Origin: Rhodoferax sp.
GTDB taxonomy: Bacteria; Pseudomonadota; Gammaproteobacteria; Burkholderiales; Burkholderiaceae_C
Reading direction: 5' to 3'
Assembly: GCA_030683195.1 (NCBI GenBank)
Contig: JAUXQA010000249.1
Span: 1 to 5,097, forward strand
DNA: 5,097 nucleotides
Shown here: one piece after another, positions 1-5,097 of the stretch
Layout of the letters: every line of letters begins with the position of its first letter
Position numbering within the stretch: the first letter of the stretch is position 1
Made by a program: the position numbers and the translations under genes
The notes under the pieces: generated by a model
What the model saw: only the letters and a program-made list of their open reading frames with translations
Told to the model about the DNA's origin: nothing
Database searches by the model: none

Positions 1-1586
1 ATGAGGTGCTGGCGCGGCTCAAGCCCTGGCTGGAGGATGGCGCCCGCCACAAGTTGGGCCAGCACGTCAAGTACGACCGCCACGTCTTCGCAAACCATGG
101 CATCGAAGTGCAGGGCTACGCCCACGACACCATGCTCCAAAGCTATGTGCTCGAAGTCCACAAGCCCCACGGGCTGGCGAGCCTGGCGGAGCGGCATCTG
201 GGGCGCAGTGGCCTCAGTTTTGAAGACTTGTGTGGCAAGGGCGCCCATCAAATCTGCTTTGATCAGGTCGACATCGCCAAGGCTGCGCAGTATTCCTGTG
301 AAGACTCGGATATGACGCTGGACGTGCATTTGGCGCTGTGGCCACAGCTCCAGGCTGACGACAAGCTCAGGTTCATTTACGAGCTGGAAATCGCCAGCAG
401 CGAGGCCCTTTATCGCATCGAGCGCAACGGCGTGTTGATTGACGCGCCTACGCTGGCCGCGCAAAGTCATGAACTGGGTCAACGCATTCTGCAACTGGAG
501 ACGGAAGCGCAAGAGTTGGCCGGCCAGCCTTTTAATTTGAGCAGCCCCAAGCAAATTGGCGAGATTTTTTTCACCAAGCTCGGCCTGCCCGTGGTCAAGA
601 AGACGGCCACCGGCGCACCCAGTACCGACGAAGAAGTGCTGGAGAAGCTGGCCGAGGACTACCCCCTGCCCGCCAAAATTCTGGAGCACCGCGGCTTGGC
701 GAAGCTCAAGGGCACCTACACCGACAAGCTGGCCCAGCTGGCGCACCCGCGCACGGGCAGGGTGCACACCCAATACGCGCAGGCCGTGGCCGTGACAGGG
801 CGCCTCAGCAGCAACGACCCCAACCTGCAAAACATACCGATCCGTACCGCCGAGGGCCGGCGCGTGCGTGAGGCCTTTGTAGCGCCACCAGGCTGCGTGA
901 TCGCCAGCGCCGATTACAGCCAGATCGAGCTGCGCATCATGGCGCATATTAGTGGCGATGCGGCGCTGCTGCTGGCGTTTCATGACAACATGGACGTGCA
1001 CAGGGCCACGGCCGCCGAGATCTACGGCACCTCTACTGATCAAGTGAGCAGTGAGCAGCGCCGCTATGCCAAGGTCATCAACTTTGGACTGATCTACGGC
1101 ATGAGTGCCTACGGCCTGGCCCGCGCTCTGAGCATTGACAACACCGCCGCCAAAAACTACATCTAACGCTACTTTGACCGCTACCCCGGTGTCAAGCTGT
1201 ACATGGACCACACCAAACAAATGGCAAAGGCCAACGGGTATGTGGAAACCGTCTTCGGGCGGCGCCTCTATCTGCCGGAGATCAACTCACCCAACGGCCC
1301 GCGCCGCAGTGGCGCCGAGCGTGCCGCCATCAACGCCCCCATGCAGGGCACGGCAGCTGACCTGATCAAGCTCAGCATGGTCAAGGTGCAGCAGGTACTG
1401 GACGACGAGAAGAAAGGCACCAAAATGATCATGCAGGTGCATGACGAACTGGTGTTTGAAGTGCCGCAGGAAGAAGAAAGCTGGGTCCGCCATGAAATTC
1501 CCCGCCTGATGGCCGGCGTGGCGCACCTCAAGGTGCCTTTGCTGGCCGAGGTGGGTGTGGGGCTGAACTGGGACAAGGCGCATTGA
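1..1586 (+). pseudogene. polA: DNA polymerase I, 3' part, with an in-frame stop codon
   Basis: DNA polymerase I fills gaps in replication (Okazaki fragments) and repair. The gene enters from before the window; by alignment from memory to E. coli PolA (928 aa) the first codon seen lies near residue 400, and about 528 codons remain, so the natural end is present. The proofreading 3'-5' exonuclease domain shows Exo II (KYD, Asp at 75-77) and Exo III (YSCED, Tyr at 291-293, Asp at 303-305). The polymerase domain shows TGRLSSNDPNLQNIPIRT, motif A (SADYSQIELR, Asp at 912-914, Glu at 927-929), motif B (RRYAKVINFGLIYG, from 1059) and, after the break, NAPMQGTAAD and motif C (QVHDELVFEV, catalytic Asp at 1443-1445). 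A TAA at 1164-1166 interrupts the same frame just after motif B; no frameshift is present. The truncated product would lack motif C and the last 139 residues, so could not polymerise DNA. An ATG at 1203 could restart a 127-residue piece, but has no clear ribosome binding site. Identity is certain; whether the gene is truly broken or the stop is a sequence error is open. Confidence 0.93.
1164..1166 (+). other. Premature TAA codon inside polA
   Basis: The codons read N-Y-I-stop-R-Y-F-D-R-Y-P-G. In PolA relatives this helix runs roughly Y-M/I-D/E-x-Y-F-x-R-Y-P-G, so the stop replaces an acidic residue. A single G-to-T change in a GAA glutamate codon would produce TAA. Reading resumes in the same frame with full family similarity, so this is a point substitution, not an indel. 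It is TAA, not TGA, so selenocysteine or tryptophan recoding does not apply. Confidence 0.9.
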
Positions 1587-1612
1587 GGCGACCAGCACCA
1601 GGCAGAAACTGA

Positions 1613-1680
1613 ATTTGCTATTAAATTTGTATGTGGTAAGGCAATGAATACGACGGCCAGAGGCTGGATTGTTATAAATT
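1613..1680. repeat. Degenerate Comamonadaceae-type interspersed intergenic repeat
   Basis: The segment begins TTTGCTATTAAATTTGTA, continues with a GGTAAGGCA block, and ends with CCAGAGGCTGGATTG followed by TTATAAA. This resembles a repeat I recall lying after genes in Comamonadaceae genomes, of the pattern TTGCTATnAAnTTnATAGCTG, then a GCGCTT/AAGCGC block, then AGAGGCC and GATTTG. The central part has diverged so its dyad is lost. The match is from memory; only one copy is in this window, so repetition cannot be shown here. Confidence 0.4.
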
Positions 1681-1735
1681 GCACGAAGTATGAGTTCCAA
1701 GTGCCTGTGGGGGCACTGCAGGCCGCTGCCTCGGC

Positions 1736-1858
1736 ATTGATCTGGGTCGCAAGGGCAACCCCACCATCAAGATATTTTTAGCCGTGGTTCGTGGGGCTGG
1801 CTTGCACCTGAAGGTAAGTTGCGAGCTTTTACAACCCGCGTCACCACTGACACCATGA
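1736..1858 (+). pseudogene. Remnant of a HigA-like addiction-module antidote (XRE/HTH) gene
   Basis: The frame from 1736 reads LGRKGNPTIKIF, then LAVVRGAGLHLKV, then a short tail to a TGA at 1856-1858. This resembles the end of small antidote proteins of the COG3636/HigA2-like family, whose C-terminal helix region typically reads like LYKAL-x-x-x-GNP-x-x-x-T-V-L-K-V-L-R-A-L-G-L-R-L. The preceding helix expected in that family (R-E-x-L-Y-x-A-L) is only faintly visible in mixed frames just upstream (1721-1744), suggesting small indels. There is an in-frame TGA at 1691-1693, no start codon with a ribosome binding site, and no room for the N-terminal half before the polA end. No partner toxin gene is visible. 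The similarity covers only about 25 residues, so chance remains possible. Confidence 0.38.
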
Positions 1859-1905
1859 ATGGCCCACTGGCAAGGCCTGGATGAAATTAGACGGAGTGGT
1901 GACGC
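1838..1905. repeat. 11-bp perfect inverted repeat with 46-bp spacer
   Basis: GCGTCACCACT at 1838-1848 is repeated as its exact reverse complement AGTGGTGACGC at 1895-1905. The spacer contains a smaller GGCC...GGCC dyad. No T run follows on either strand, so it does not look like an intrinsic terminator. No transposase or obvious target duplication flanks it. It could be the ends of a tiny non-autonomous element, an operator-like site, or a structured RNA. Confidence 0.5.
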
Positions 1906-2493
1906 ATGCACGCCCACCGACCCCTCGCCGCAAAATGGCTGAACCACTTCACGACTGCATTTATTGTGGGCTGTGAACATGTCATTCTTGTTACGAATAG
2001 TCAACAGCATTGTCATTGTGACCAGCTTCTGACAAGAACCGCTTAAACCGCTCTTGCCCCAGCTAGATCTGCCCAGAATCGGGTTGAAAAGCCAATCGTC
2101 CCCTGACGTGCTGGAGCAGCTTCATCTGGAGTTGCACGGGAGGAGTTGAGGTTGACATTCAACCAAAGGTCCACAGTCGACGCCAACTGATGACAGTTGC
2201 CGAAGTTGCGAATGTTTTGGCTCACCCATCAAATATTGCGGGACTTGAGGCGGTTCCGGAATTGGTTGGAGTCGGATTCAGTGAAAAGCTCTGCCCAGAC
2301 CTTTAAGTATCCCATCAACAATGAGGCAGAACGGCGGCGATCCAAGCCGAATAGGTCAATCAGCATTGAACTCAATATTGGTTCGGCGAAGTCCGACTGC
2401 TACTCGCACCGAGCGGCGCATCAGCGAAAAAGATGACTTCAACTGCCCGCCATCCGTTATCGCCTGGATTGGCGATCGGTGCCTACATGACGC

Positions 2494-2534
2494 AAAAAAA
2501 GAAAAACCGCGCTACCTAATAGATAGCGCGGTTT
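2494..2534 (-). terminator. Rho-independent terminator of tRNA-Leu
   Basis: Read on the minus strand, an 11-bp perfect stem AAACCGCGCTA/TAGCGCGGTTT (plus-strand positions 2524-2534 and 2504-2514) closes a 9-base loop and runs straight into a T-rich tract (2494-2506, one interruption). It lies 13 bases past the CCA end of the tRNA, the expected place. The tract is T-rich only on the minus strand, so the terminator is directional. Confidence 0.92.
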
Positions 2535-2547
2535 ACTTATGTATCAA

Positions 2548-2632
2548 TGGTGCCCGGGGCCGGACTCGAACCGGCACGCCTTGCGGCGGGGGATTTTGAG
2601 TCCCCTGAGTCTACCAATTTCACCACCCGGGC
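2548..2632 (-). tRNA. tRNA-Leu, anticodon CAA
   Basis: An 85-base class II tRNA decoding UUG leucine codons. On the minus strand, acceptor arm GCCCGGG (2632-2626) pairs with CCCGGGC (2558-2552), followed by discriminator A and encoded CCA (2550-2548). The anticodon stem is GGGGA/TCCCC around loop CTCAAAA, placing anticodon CAA at plus positions 2598-2596. The long variable arm CGCC-GCAA-GGCG typical of leucine tRNAs comes next, then the T arm GCCGG-TTCGAGT-CCGGC. The D arm carries AAATTGGTAGAC, also usual for tRNA-Leu. It is transcribed alone, with its own promoter and terminator, divergently from cysM. Confidence 0.97.
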
Positions 2633-2653
2633 ATGCTGTAAAACAGAGCCTGA

Positions 2654-2662
2654 ATTATGGCA
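2654..2662 (-). promoter_or_regulatory. Candidate extended -10 promoter of tRNA-Leu
   Basis: On the minus strand the bases read TGC-CATAAT, a good -10 hexamer with an extended TGn element. It would start transcription about 15 bases before the mature tRNA 5' end, a normal leader for RNase P processing. I see no good -35 hexamer at 16-18 bp, which fits extended -10 use but leaves the call tentative. The -35 region would lie over the first codons of cysM. Confidence 0.4.
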
Positions 2663-2673
2663 CAGTGTGGGCT

Positions 2674-3576
2674 ATGAAATACCCAACTATTGAAGATTCC
2701 ATCGGAAAAACACCCTTGGTGAGGCTGCAACGCATCGGCGCTGCAGAAAATGCTGCACGGGGCACCGTTATTTTGGGCAAGCTTGAGGGCAACAACCCGG
2801 CTGGCTCGGTCAAAGACCGCCCGGCCGTCTCGATGATCAAGCGGGCCGAAGAGCGAGGCGATATCAAGCCCGGTGACACCCTGATTGAGGCCACCTCGGG
2901 CAACACGGGTATTGCCCTGGCGATGGCTGCGGCCATCAAGGGCTACCGCATGATTCTGATCATGCCGGAGGACTTGTCCATTGAGCGGGCGCAGACCATG
3001 AAGGCGTTTGGCGCCGAGTTGATCCTGACCCCCAAGAGTGGCGGTATTGAATATTCGCGTGACCTGGCCGAGCAAATGCAGCGTGATGGCAAGGGCTGCG
3101 TGTTGGACCAGTTTGCCAATGCCGACAACCCTCGCGTGCACTATGAGACCACCGGCCCCGAAATCTGGACAGACACCAAAAAGCGGATCACGCACTTTGT
3201 CAGCGCCATGGGGACGACCGGCACCATCACCGGCGTCTCCAAATTTTTGAAGGAAAAAAATCCTGATGTGCGCATCGTGGGCGTTCAGCCCAACGAAGGT
3301 TCGCGCATTCCCGGCATCCGCAAATGGCCTCAGGAATATTTGCCCAAGATTTACAACCCCGCCAACGTGGACGAACTGATTTACGTGAGCCAGGAGTCGG
3401 CCGAAGAGATGTGTCGGCGGCTTGCACGCGAAGAGGGCATTTTTGCCGGCATCTCTGCGGCGGGCGCCTGCTGGGCGGCGCAGGAGATTGCCCGGCGCGA
3501 GACCAACGCCACCATCGTGTTTATTGTGTGTGACCGGGGCGATCGCTATTTGTCCACCGGCGTGTTTCCCGCCTGA
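2674..3576 (+). CDS. cysM: Cysteine synthase B (O-acetylserine sulfhydrylase B)
   Basis: A cytoplasmic PLP enzyme that makes cysteine from O-acetyl-L-serine and sulfide; CysM enzymes can also use thiosulfate, giving S-sulfocysteine. The 300-residue protein is close to the E. coli length (303). PLP-binding lysine is K47 in PAGSVKDRP; the substrate loop TSGNTG is at 74-79; the phosphate-binding glycine loop GTTGT is at 180-184. Features that favour CysM over CysK are EGSRIPGIRKWPQEYLP (208-224) and the ending CDRGDRYLSTGVF (Cys286), where CysK has a serine-type sequence. The ATG at 2674 is chosen because MKYPTIEDSIGKTPLVRL matches the family N-terminus. The frame is open back to 2539, but that stretch is antisense tRNA-Leu and is not coding. 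There is no strong ribosome binding site before this ATG. It heads a probable three-gene operon with the NUDIX and TusA-family genes. Confidence 0.95.
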   Translation: MKYPTIEDSIGKTPLVRLQRIGAAENAARGTVILGKLEGNNPAGSVKDRPAVSMIKRAEERGDIKPGDTLIEATSGNTGIALAMAAAIKGYRMILIMPEDLSIERAQTMKAFGAELILTPKSGGIEYSRDLAEQMQRDGKGCVLDQFANADNPRVHYETTGPEIWTDTKKRITHFVSAMGTTGTITGVSKFLKEKNPDVRIVGVQPNEGSRIPGIRKWPQEYLPKIYNPANVDELIYVSQESAEEMCRRLAREEGIFAGISAAGACWAAQEIARRETNATIVFIVCDRGDRYLSTGVFPA

Positions 3577-3585
3577 TTGAAAACC

Positions 3586-4116
3586 ATGACCCATTCATTT
3601 AAATTTTGCCCGCATTGCGCCACACCGCTTGAATTTATCGCCCAACTCGAAGACGGCGGCGCCAAGGAGCGACTGCGCTGTGTGGCCTGCGGATTCACCC
3701 ACTGGAACAACCCCACGCCCGTGCTGGCCGCCGTCATTGAGTACGAGGGCAAGATTTTGCTGGCGCAAAACGCAGCATGGTCGGGCAAGATGTTTGCACT
3801 CATCACCGGTTTCATGGAGGCAGGCGAGACGCCGCAAGGCGGAATCGAGAGGGAAATCGCCGAAGAAACCAGCTTGGAGACGACGGAGCTGAATCTGATT
3901 GGCGTCTATGACTTCCAGCGCATGAATCAGATCATCATCGCCTACCACGCGGTGTGCCACGGGCAGGTCAAACTCTCGCCCGAACTGGTGGACTACAAGC
4001 TCTTTGGGTTTGACGAAGTGAAGTGCTGGCCGGCTGGTACCGGCTACGCGCTGGCCGATTGGTTGCGCTCACGCGGGCATGAGCCGCAATTCATAGAGTT
4101 TCCCAAGCGGCGGTAA
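3586..4116 (+). CDS. Zinc-ribbon NUDIX hydrolase
   Basis: A 176-residue protein expected to hydrolyse a nucleoside diphosphate linked to another moiety; the substrate cannot be told from sequence. The N-terminus is a zinc ribbon with C8-P-H-C11 and C32-V-A-C35. The NUDIX box runs from G75 to L97 (GFMEAGETPQGG, then IEREIAEETSL) and fits G-x5-E-x7-R-E-U-x-E-E-x-G-U, except that serine replaces the last glycine. The metal-binding glutamates of REIAEE (90, 93, 94) are present. The SQPWPFPxS motif of NudC NAD/NADH pyrophosphatases is absent, so I do not call it nudC; ADP-ribose or another nucleotide sugar is possible. The ATG at 3586 lies nine bases after the cysM stop; an in-frame TTG at 3577 would add three residues. 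Tight spacing suggests coupled translation with cysM. Its TAA overlaps an in-frame ATG of the next gene by one base. Confidence 0.9.
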   Translation: MTHSFKFCPHCATPLEFIAQLEDGGAKERLRCVACGFTHWNNPTPVLAAVIEYEGKILLAQNAAWSGKMFALITGFMEAGETPQGGIEREIAEETSLETTELNLIGVYDFQRMNQIIIAYHAVCHGQVKLSPELVDYKLFGFDEVKCWPAGTGYALADWLRSRGHEPQFIEFPKRR

Positions 4117-4157
4117 TGCCTGGCTCTCTAAAATCACGCCAACTTTCTGGAATACTG

Positions 4158-4385
4158 ATGCAAATTGACAAAGAAATCGACACCCGCGGACTGAATTGCC
4201 CCTTGCCCATCTTGAAGGCCAAAAAAGCCTTAGCCGACATGGAAAGCGGTCAAACCCTGCGGGTGATTTCAACCGATGCGGGTTCCCTGCGTGACTTTCA
4301 GGCGTTTGCCAAACAGACTGGCAACGAGTTGATTGAGCAGGAAACAGCAGGCGCTGACTTCATTCACGTCATGCGCCGCCGTTAA
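4158..4385 (+). CDS. tusA: TusA/SirA-family sulfur carrier protein
   Basis: A 75-residue cytoplasmic protein of the TusA (SirA/YedF) family, which carries persulfide sulfur on a conserved cysteine for tRNA 2-thiolation, molybdenum cofactor work or sulfur oxidation. The signature is DTRGLNCPLPILKAKKAL, with carrier Cys14 in the CPxP motif, followed by the family's second half (LRVISTDAGSLRDFQAFAKQ). Length fits the family (about 75-81). I choose the ATG at 4158 because MQIDKEIDTRGL is the usual N-terminus; an in-frame ATG at 4116, overlapping the NUDIX stop, would add 14 residues (MPGSLKSRQLSGIL) without family similarity. The ribosome binding site is weak (TGGAA). It is the last gene of the probable cysM operon, which supports a role in sulfur metabolism. 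Paralogues are common, so the exact function (TusA versus YedF-like) is inferred. Confidence 0.87.
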   Translation: MQIDKEIDTRGLNCPLPILKAKKALADMESGQTLRVISTDAGSLRDFQAFAKQTGNELIEQETAGADFIHVMRRR

Positions 4386-4388
4386 ACC

Positions 4389-5097
4389 TCACCCCAGGCG
4401 TGCCAACTGGTCTTTCAACTTGGCCAGTGTGGCGACGAAATCACCCATGCGCTTGCGTTCCTGATCAATCACGGCAGCGGGCGCGCGGGCTACAAACGCC
4501 TCGTTGCTCAGCTTGCCCTCGGCTTTGACGAGCTCGCCTTCCAGGCGCACAACTTCTTTGGTCAGTCGGGCGCGCTCGGCGTCGACATCAATCGCCATGT
4601 GCAGGCAAATGCGGGCTTCGCCCACGACCGCCACTGGGGCACCTTGGGCCGCGGCAGCCCAGCTGGCCTCGTCGTCAAACACGCGCACTTCATTGAGCTT
4701 GGCCAAGGCTTGCAGCACGGGTGCAGATTGCTTCAAAAAGCTCTCTTCGTCGGCCTGACTTGCCACCACAAACAAGGGCAGTCGGGTGGCAGGTGACACG
4801 TTCATCTCTCCGCGCAGGTTGCGGCAGGCATCAACCAGTTGCTTGAGCTTGCCAACGTGGGCCAAGGCCTCCACGTCAATGCGCCCGGGCTGGCTCACAG
4901 GGTAGGTCGCAATGGAGACTGACTCGCCCGCGCGCCCCGCTACCGGGGCGACCTTTTGCCACAGTTCTTCTGTTACAAAAGGAATCACGGGGTGCGCCAA
5001 GCGCAGGATGGTCTCTAAGGTGCGGATCAGGGTGCGGCGCGTGGCGCGCTGCTGGGCCAGGCCCAACTGTGGGTTGGTGTGGTCCCGGCCTTGCTGA
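4389..5097 (-). CDS. valS: Valyl-tRNA synthetase, C-terminal part
   Basis: ValRS charges tRNA-Val with valine. Only the last 235 residues lie in the window; the gene continues past the right edge (the full protein in E. coli is 951 aa), so the catalytic HIGH and KMSKS motifs are not seen. The frame is open to the window edge, so the TTG at 5066 is internal, not a start. RTLETILRLAHPVIPFVTEE followed by LWQKV belongs to the anticodon-binding domain typical of ValRS. The last 65 or so residues (VDAERARLTKEVVRLEGELV onward, ending KLKDQLARLG) form the charged heptad-like coiled-coil arm that characterises bacterial ValRS and contacts the tRNA. The C-terminus appears intact. The gene converges on tusA, with stop codons three bases apart. 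Confidence 0.95.
   Translation of the reverse strand, partial: QQGRDHTNPQLGLAQQRATRRTLIRTLETILRLAHPVIPFVTEELWQKVAPVAGRAGESVSIATYPVSQPGRIDVEALAHVGKLKQLVDACRNLRGEMNVSPATRLPLFVVASQADEESFLKQSAPVLQALAKLNEVRVFDDEASWAAAAQGAPVAVVGEARICLHMAIDVDAERARLTKEVVRLEGELVKAEGKLSNEAFVARAPAAVIDQERKRMGDFVATLAKLKDQLARLG

Larger units (their letters stand above)
1587..2493. other. Long intergenic region of eroded sequence
   Basis: About 900 bases between the polA end and the tRNA-Leu terminator hold no gene I can support. Sampled stretches are near 50% GC, against about 60% or more in the flanking genes. Inside are a degenerate interspersed repeat (1613-1680), a short hairpin (AGTGCC 1700-1705 with GGCACT 1712-1717, no T run), an antitoxin-like remnant (to 1858), an 11-bp inverted repeat (1838-1905), a small palindrome GGTTGA-CAT-TCAACC (2150-2164), and a hairpin ATCGCC/GGCGAT (2459-2476). 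Open frames here are short or broken. The picture is of old insertions decaying between housekeeping genes. No clear intrinsic terminator for polA is visible. Confidence 0.6.

Noticed and set aside
1164..1166. Recoded amino acid (selenocysteine or alternative code) at the polA stop
   Set aside because: The codon is TAA, not TGA or TAG, the replaced residue is expected to be acidic, and other genes in the window use TAA as a normal stop.
1268..1700. Two minus-strand frames of about 137 codons
   Set aside because: Both are antisense to the conserved C-terminal part of polA.
1672..2016. 114-codon minus-strand frame in the intergenic region
   Set aside because: It is antisense to the antitoxin-like remnant, low in complexity of motifs, and has no recognisable domain or ribosome binding site.
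2152..2157. TTGACA -35 promoter element
   Set aside because: No -10-like hexamer occurs at 16-18 bp downstream, and no gene follows.
2477..2560. Attachment site at the 3' end of tRNA-Leu
   Set aside because: I found no duplicate of the tRNA 3' end beyond a 6-base match (GGTGCC) and no integrase gene, so island insertion at this tRNA is unsupported.
2321..2599. 92-codon plus-strand frame ending GARGRTRTGTPCGGGF
   Set aside because: It runs through the tRNA terminator and the antisense of the tRNA; the end is a known kind of tRNA-antisense artefact.
2620..3594. 324-codon open frame on the minus strand
   Set aside because: It lies fully antisense to cysM, whose motifs are unmistakable; it is a shadow of high-GC codon bias and its peptide has no family features.
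3595..3960. 121-codon minus-strand frame
   Set aside because: It is antisense to the NUDIX gene, which has clear zinc-ribbon and NUDIX motifs.
1..5097. CRISPR array, riboswitch or complete insertion sequence
   Set aside because: No regularly spaced repeats, no recognised riboswitch core and no transposase were seen on either strand.

Overview
The window looks like chromosomal DNA of a betaproteobacterium, most likely order Burkholderiales, family Comamonadaceae (Rhodoferax/Polaromonas/Acidovorax type). I infer this from the style of the PolA, CysM, TusA and ValS proteins, the roughly 60% GC coding regions, and a degenerate intergenic element resembling a repeat I remember from Comamonadaceae genomes. 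No database search was possible, so the genus is open.

Layout. (1) 1-1586, plus strand: the 3' part of polA (DNA polymerase I), from the proofreading domain to the natural end. It is interrupted by a single in-frame TAA at 1164-1166, although the frame and all catalytic motifs are intact on both sides. (2) 1587-2493: about 900 bases of lower-GC DNA without a convincing intact gene. It holds a degenerate repeat, a probable remnant of a HigA-like addiction-module antidote gene, an 11-bp perfect inverted repeat and some unassigned protein-like frames. (3) 2494-2662, minus strand: tRNA-Leu(CAA) with encoded CCA, a strong intrinsic terminator and a plausible extended -10 promoter. (4) 2674-4385, plus strand: a tight probable operon of cysM (cysteine synthase B), a zinc-ribbon NUDIX hydrolase and a TusA-family sulfur carrier. 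(5) 4389-5097, minus strand: the 3' end of valS (valyl-tRNA synthetase), converging on tusA with three bases between the stop codons.

How the parts fit. The cysM-NUDIX-tusA set links cysteine biosynthesis to sulfur relay, and its close spacing suggests one transcript. The tRNA and cysM diverge from a 41-bp gap, so the cysM promoter must overlap the gap or the tRNA gene. polA, tRNA-Leu and valS are housekeeping genes.

I found no convincing new biological system. The most interesting item is the polA nonsense codon: real inactivation, readthrough, a split polymerase, or a sequencing error. The eroded polA-tRNA interval, with its antitoxin scar and inverted repeat, comes second.
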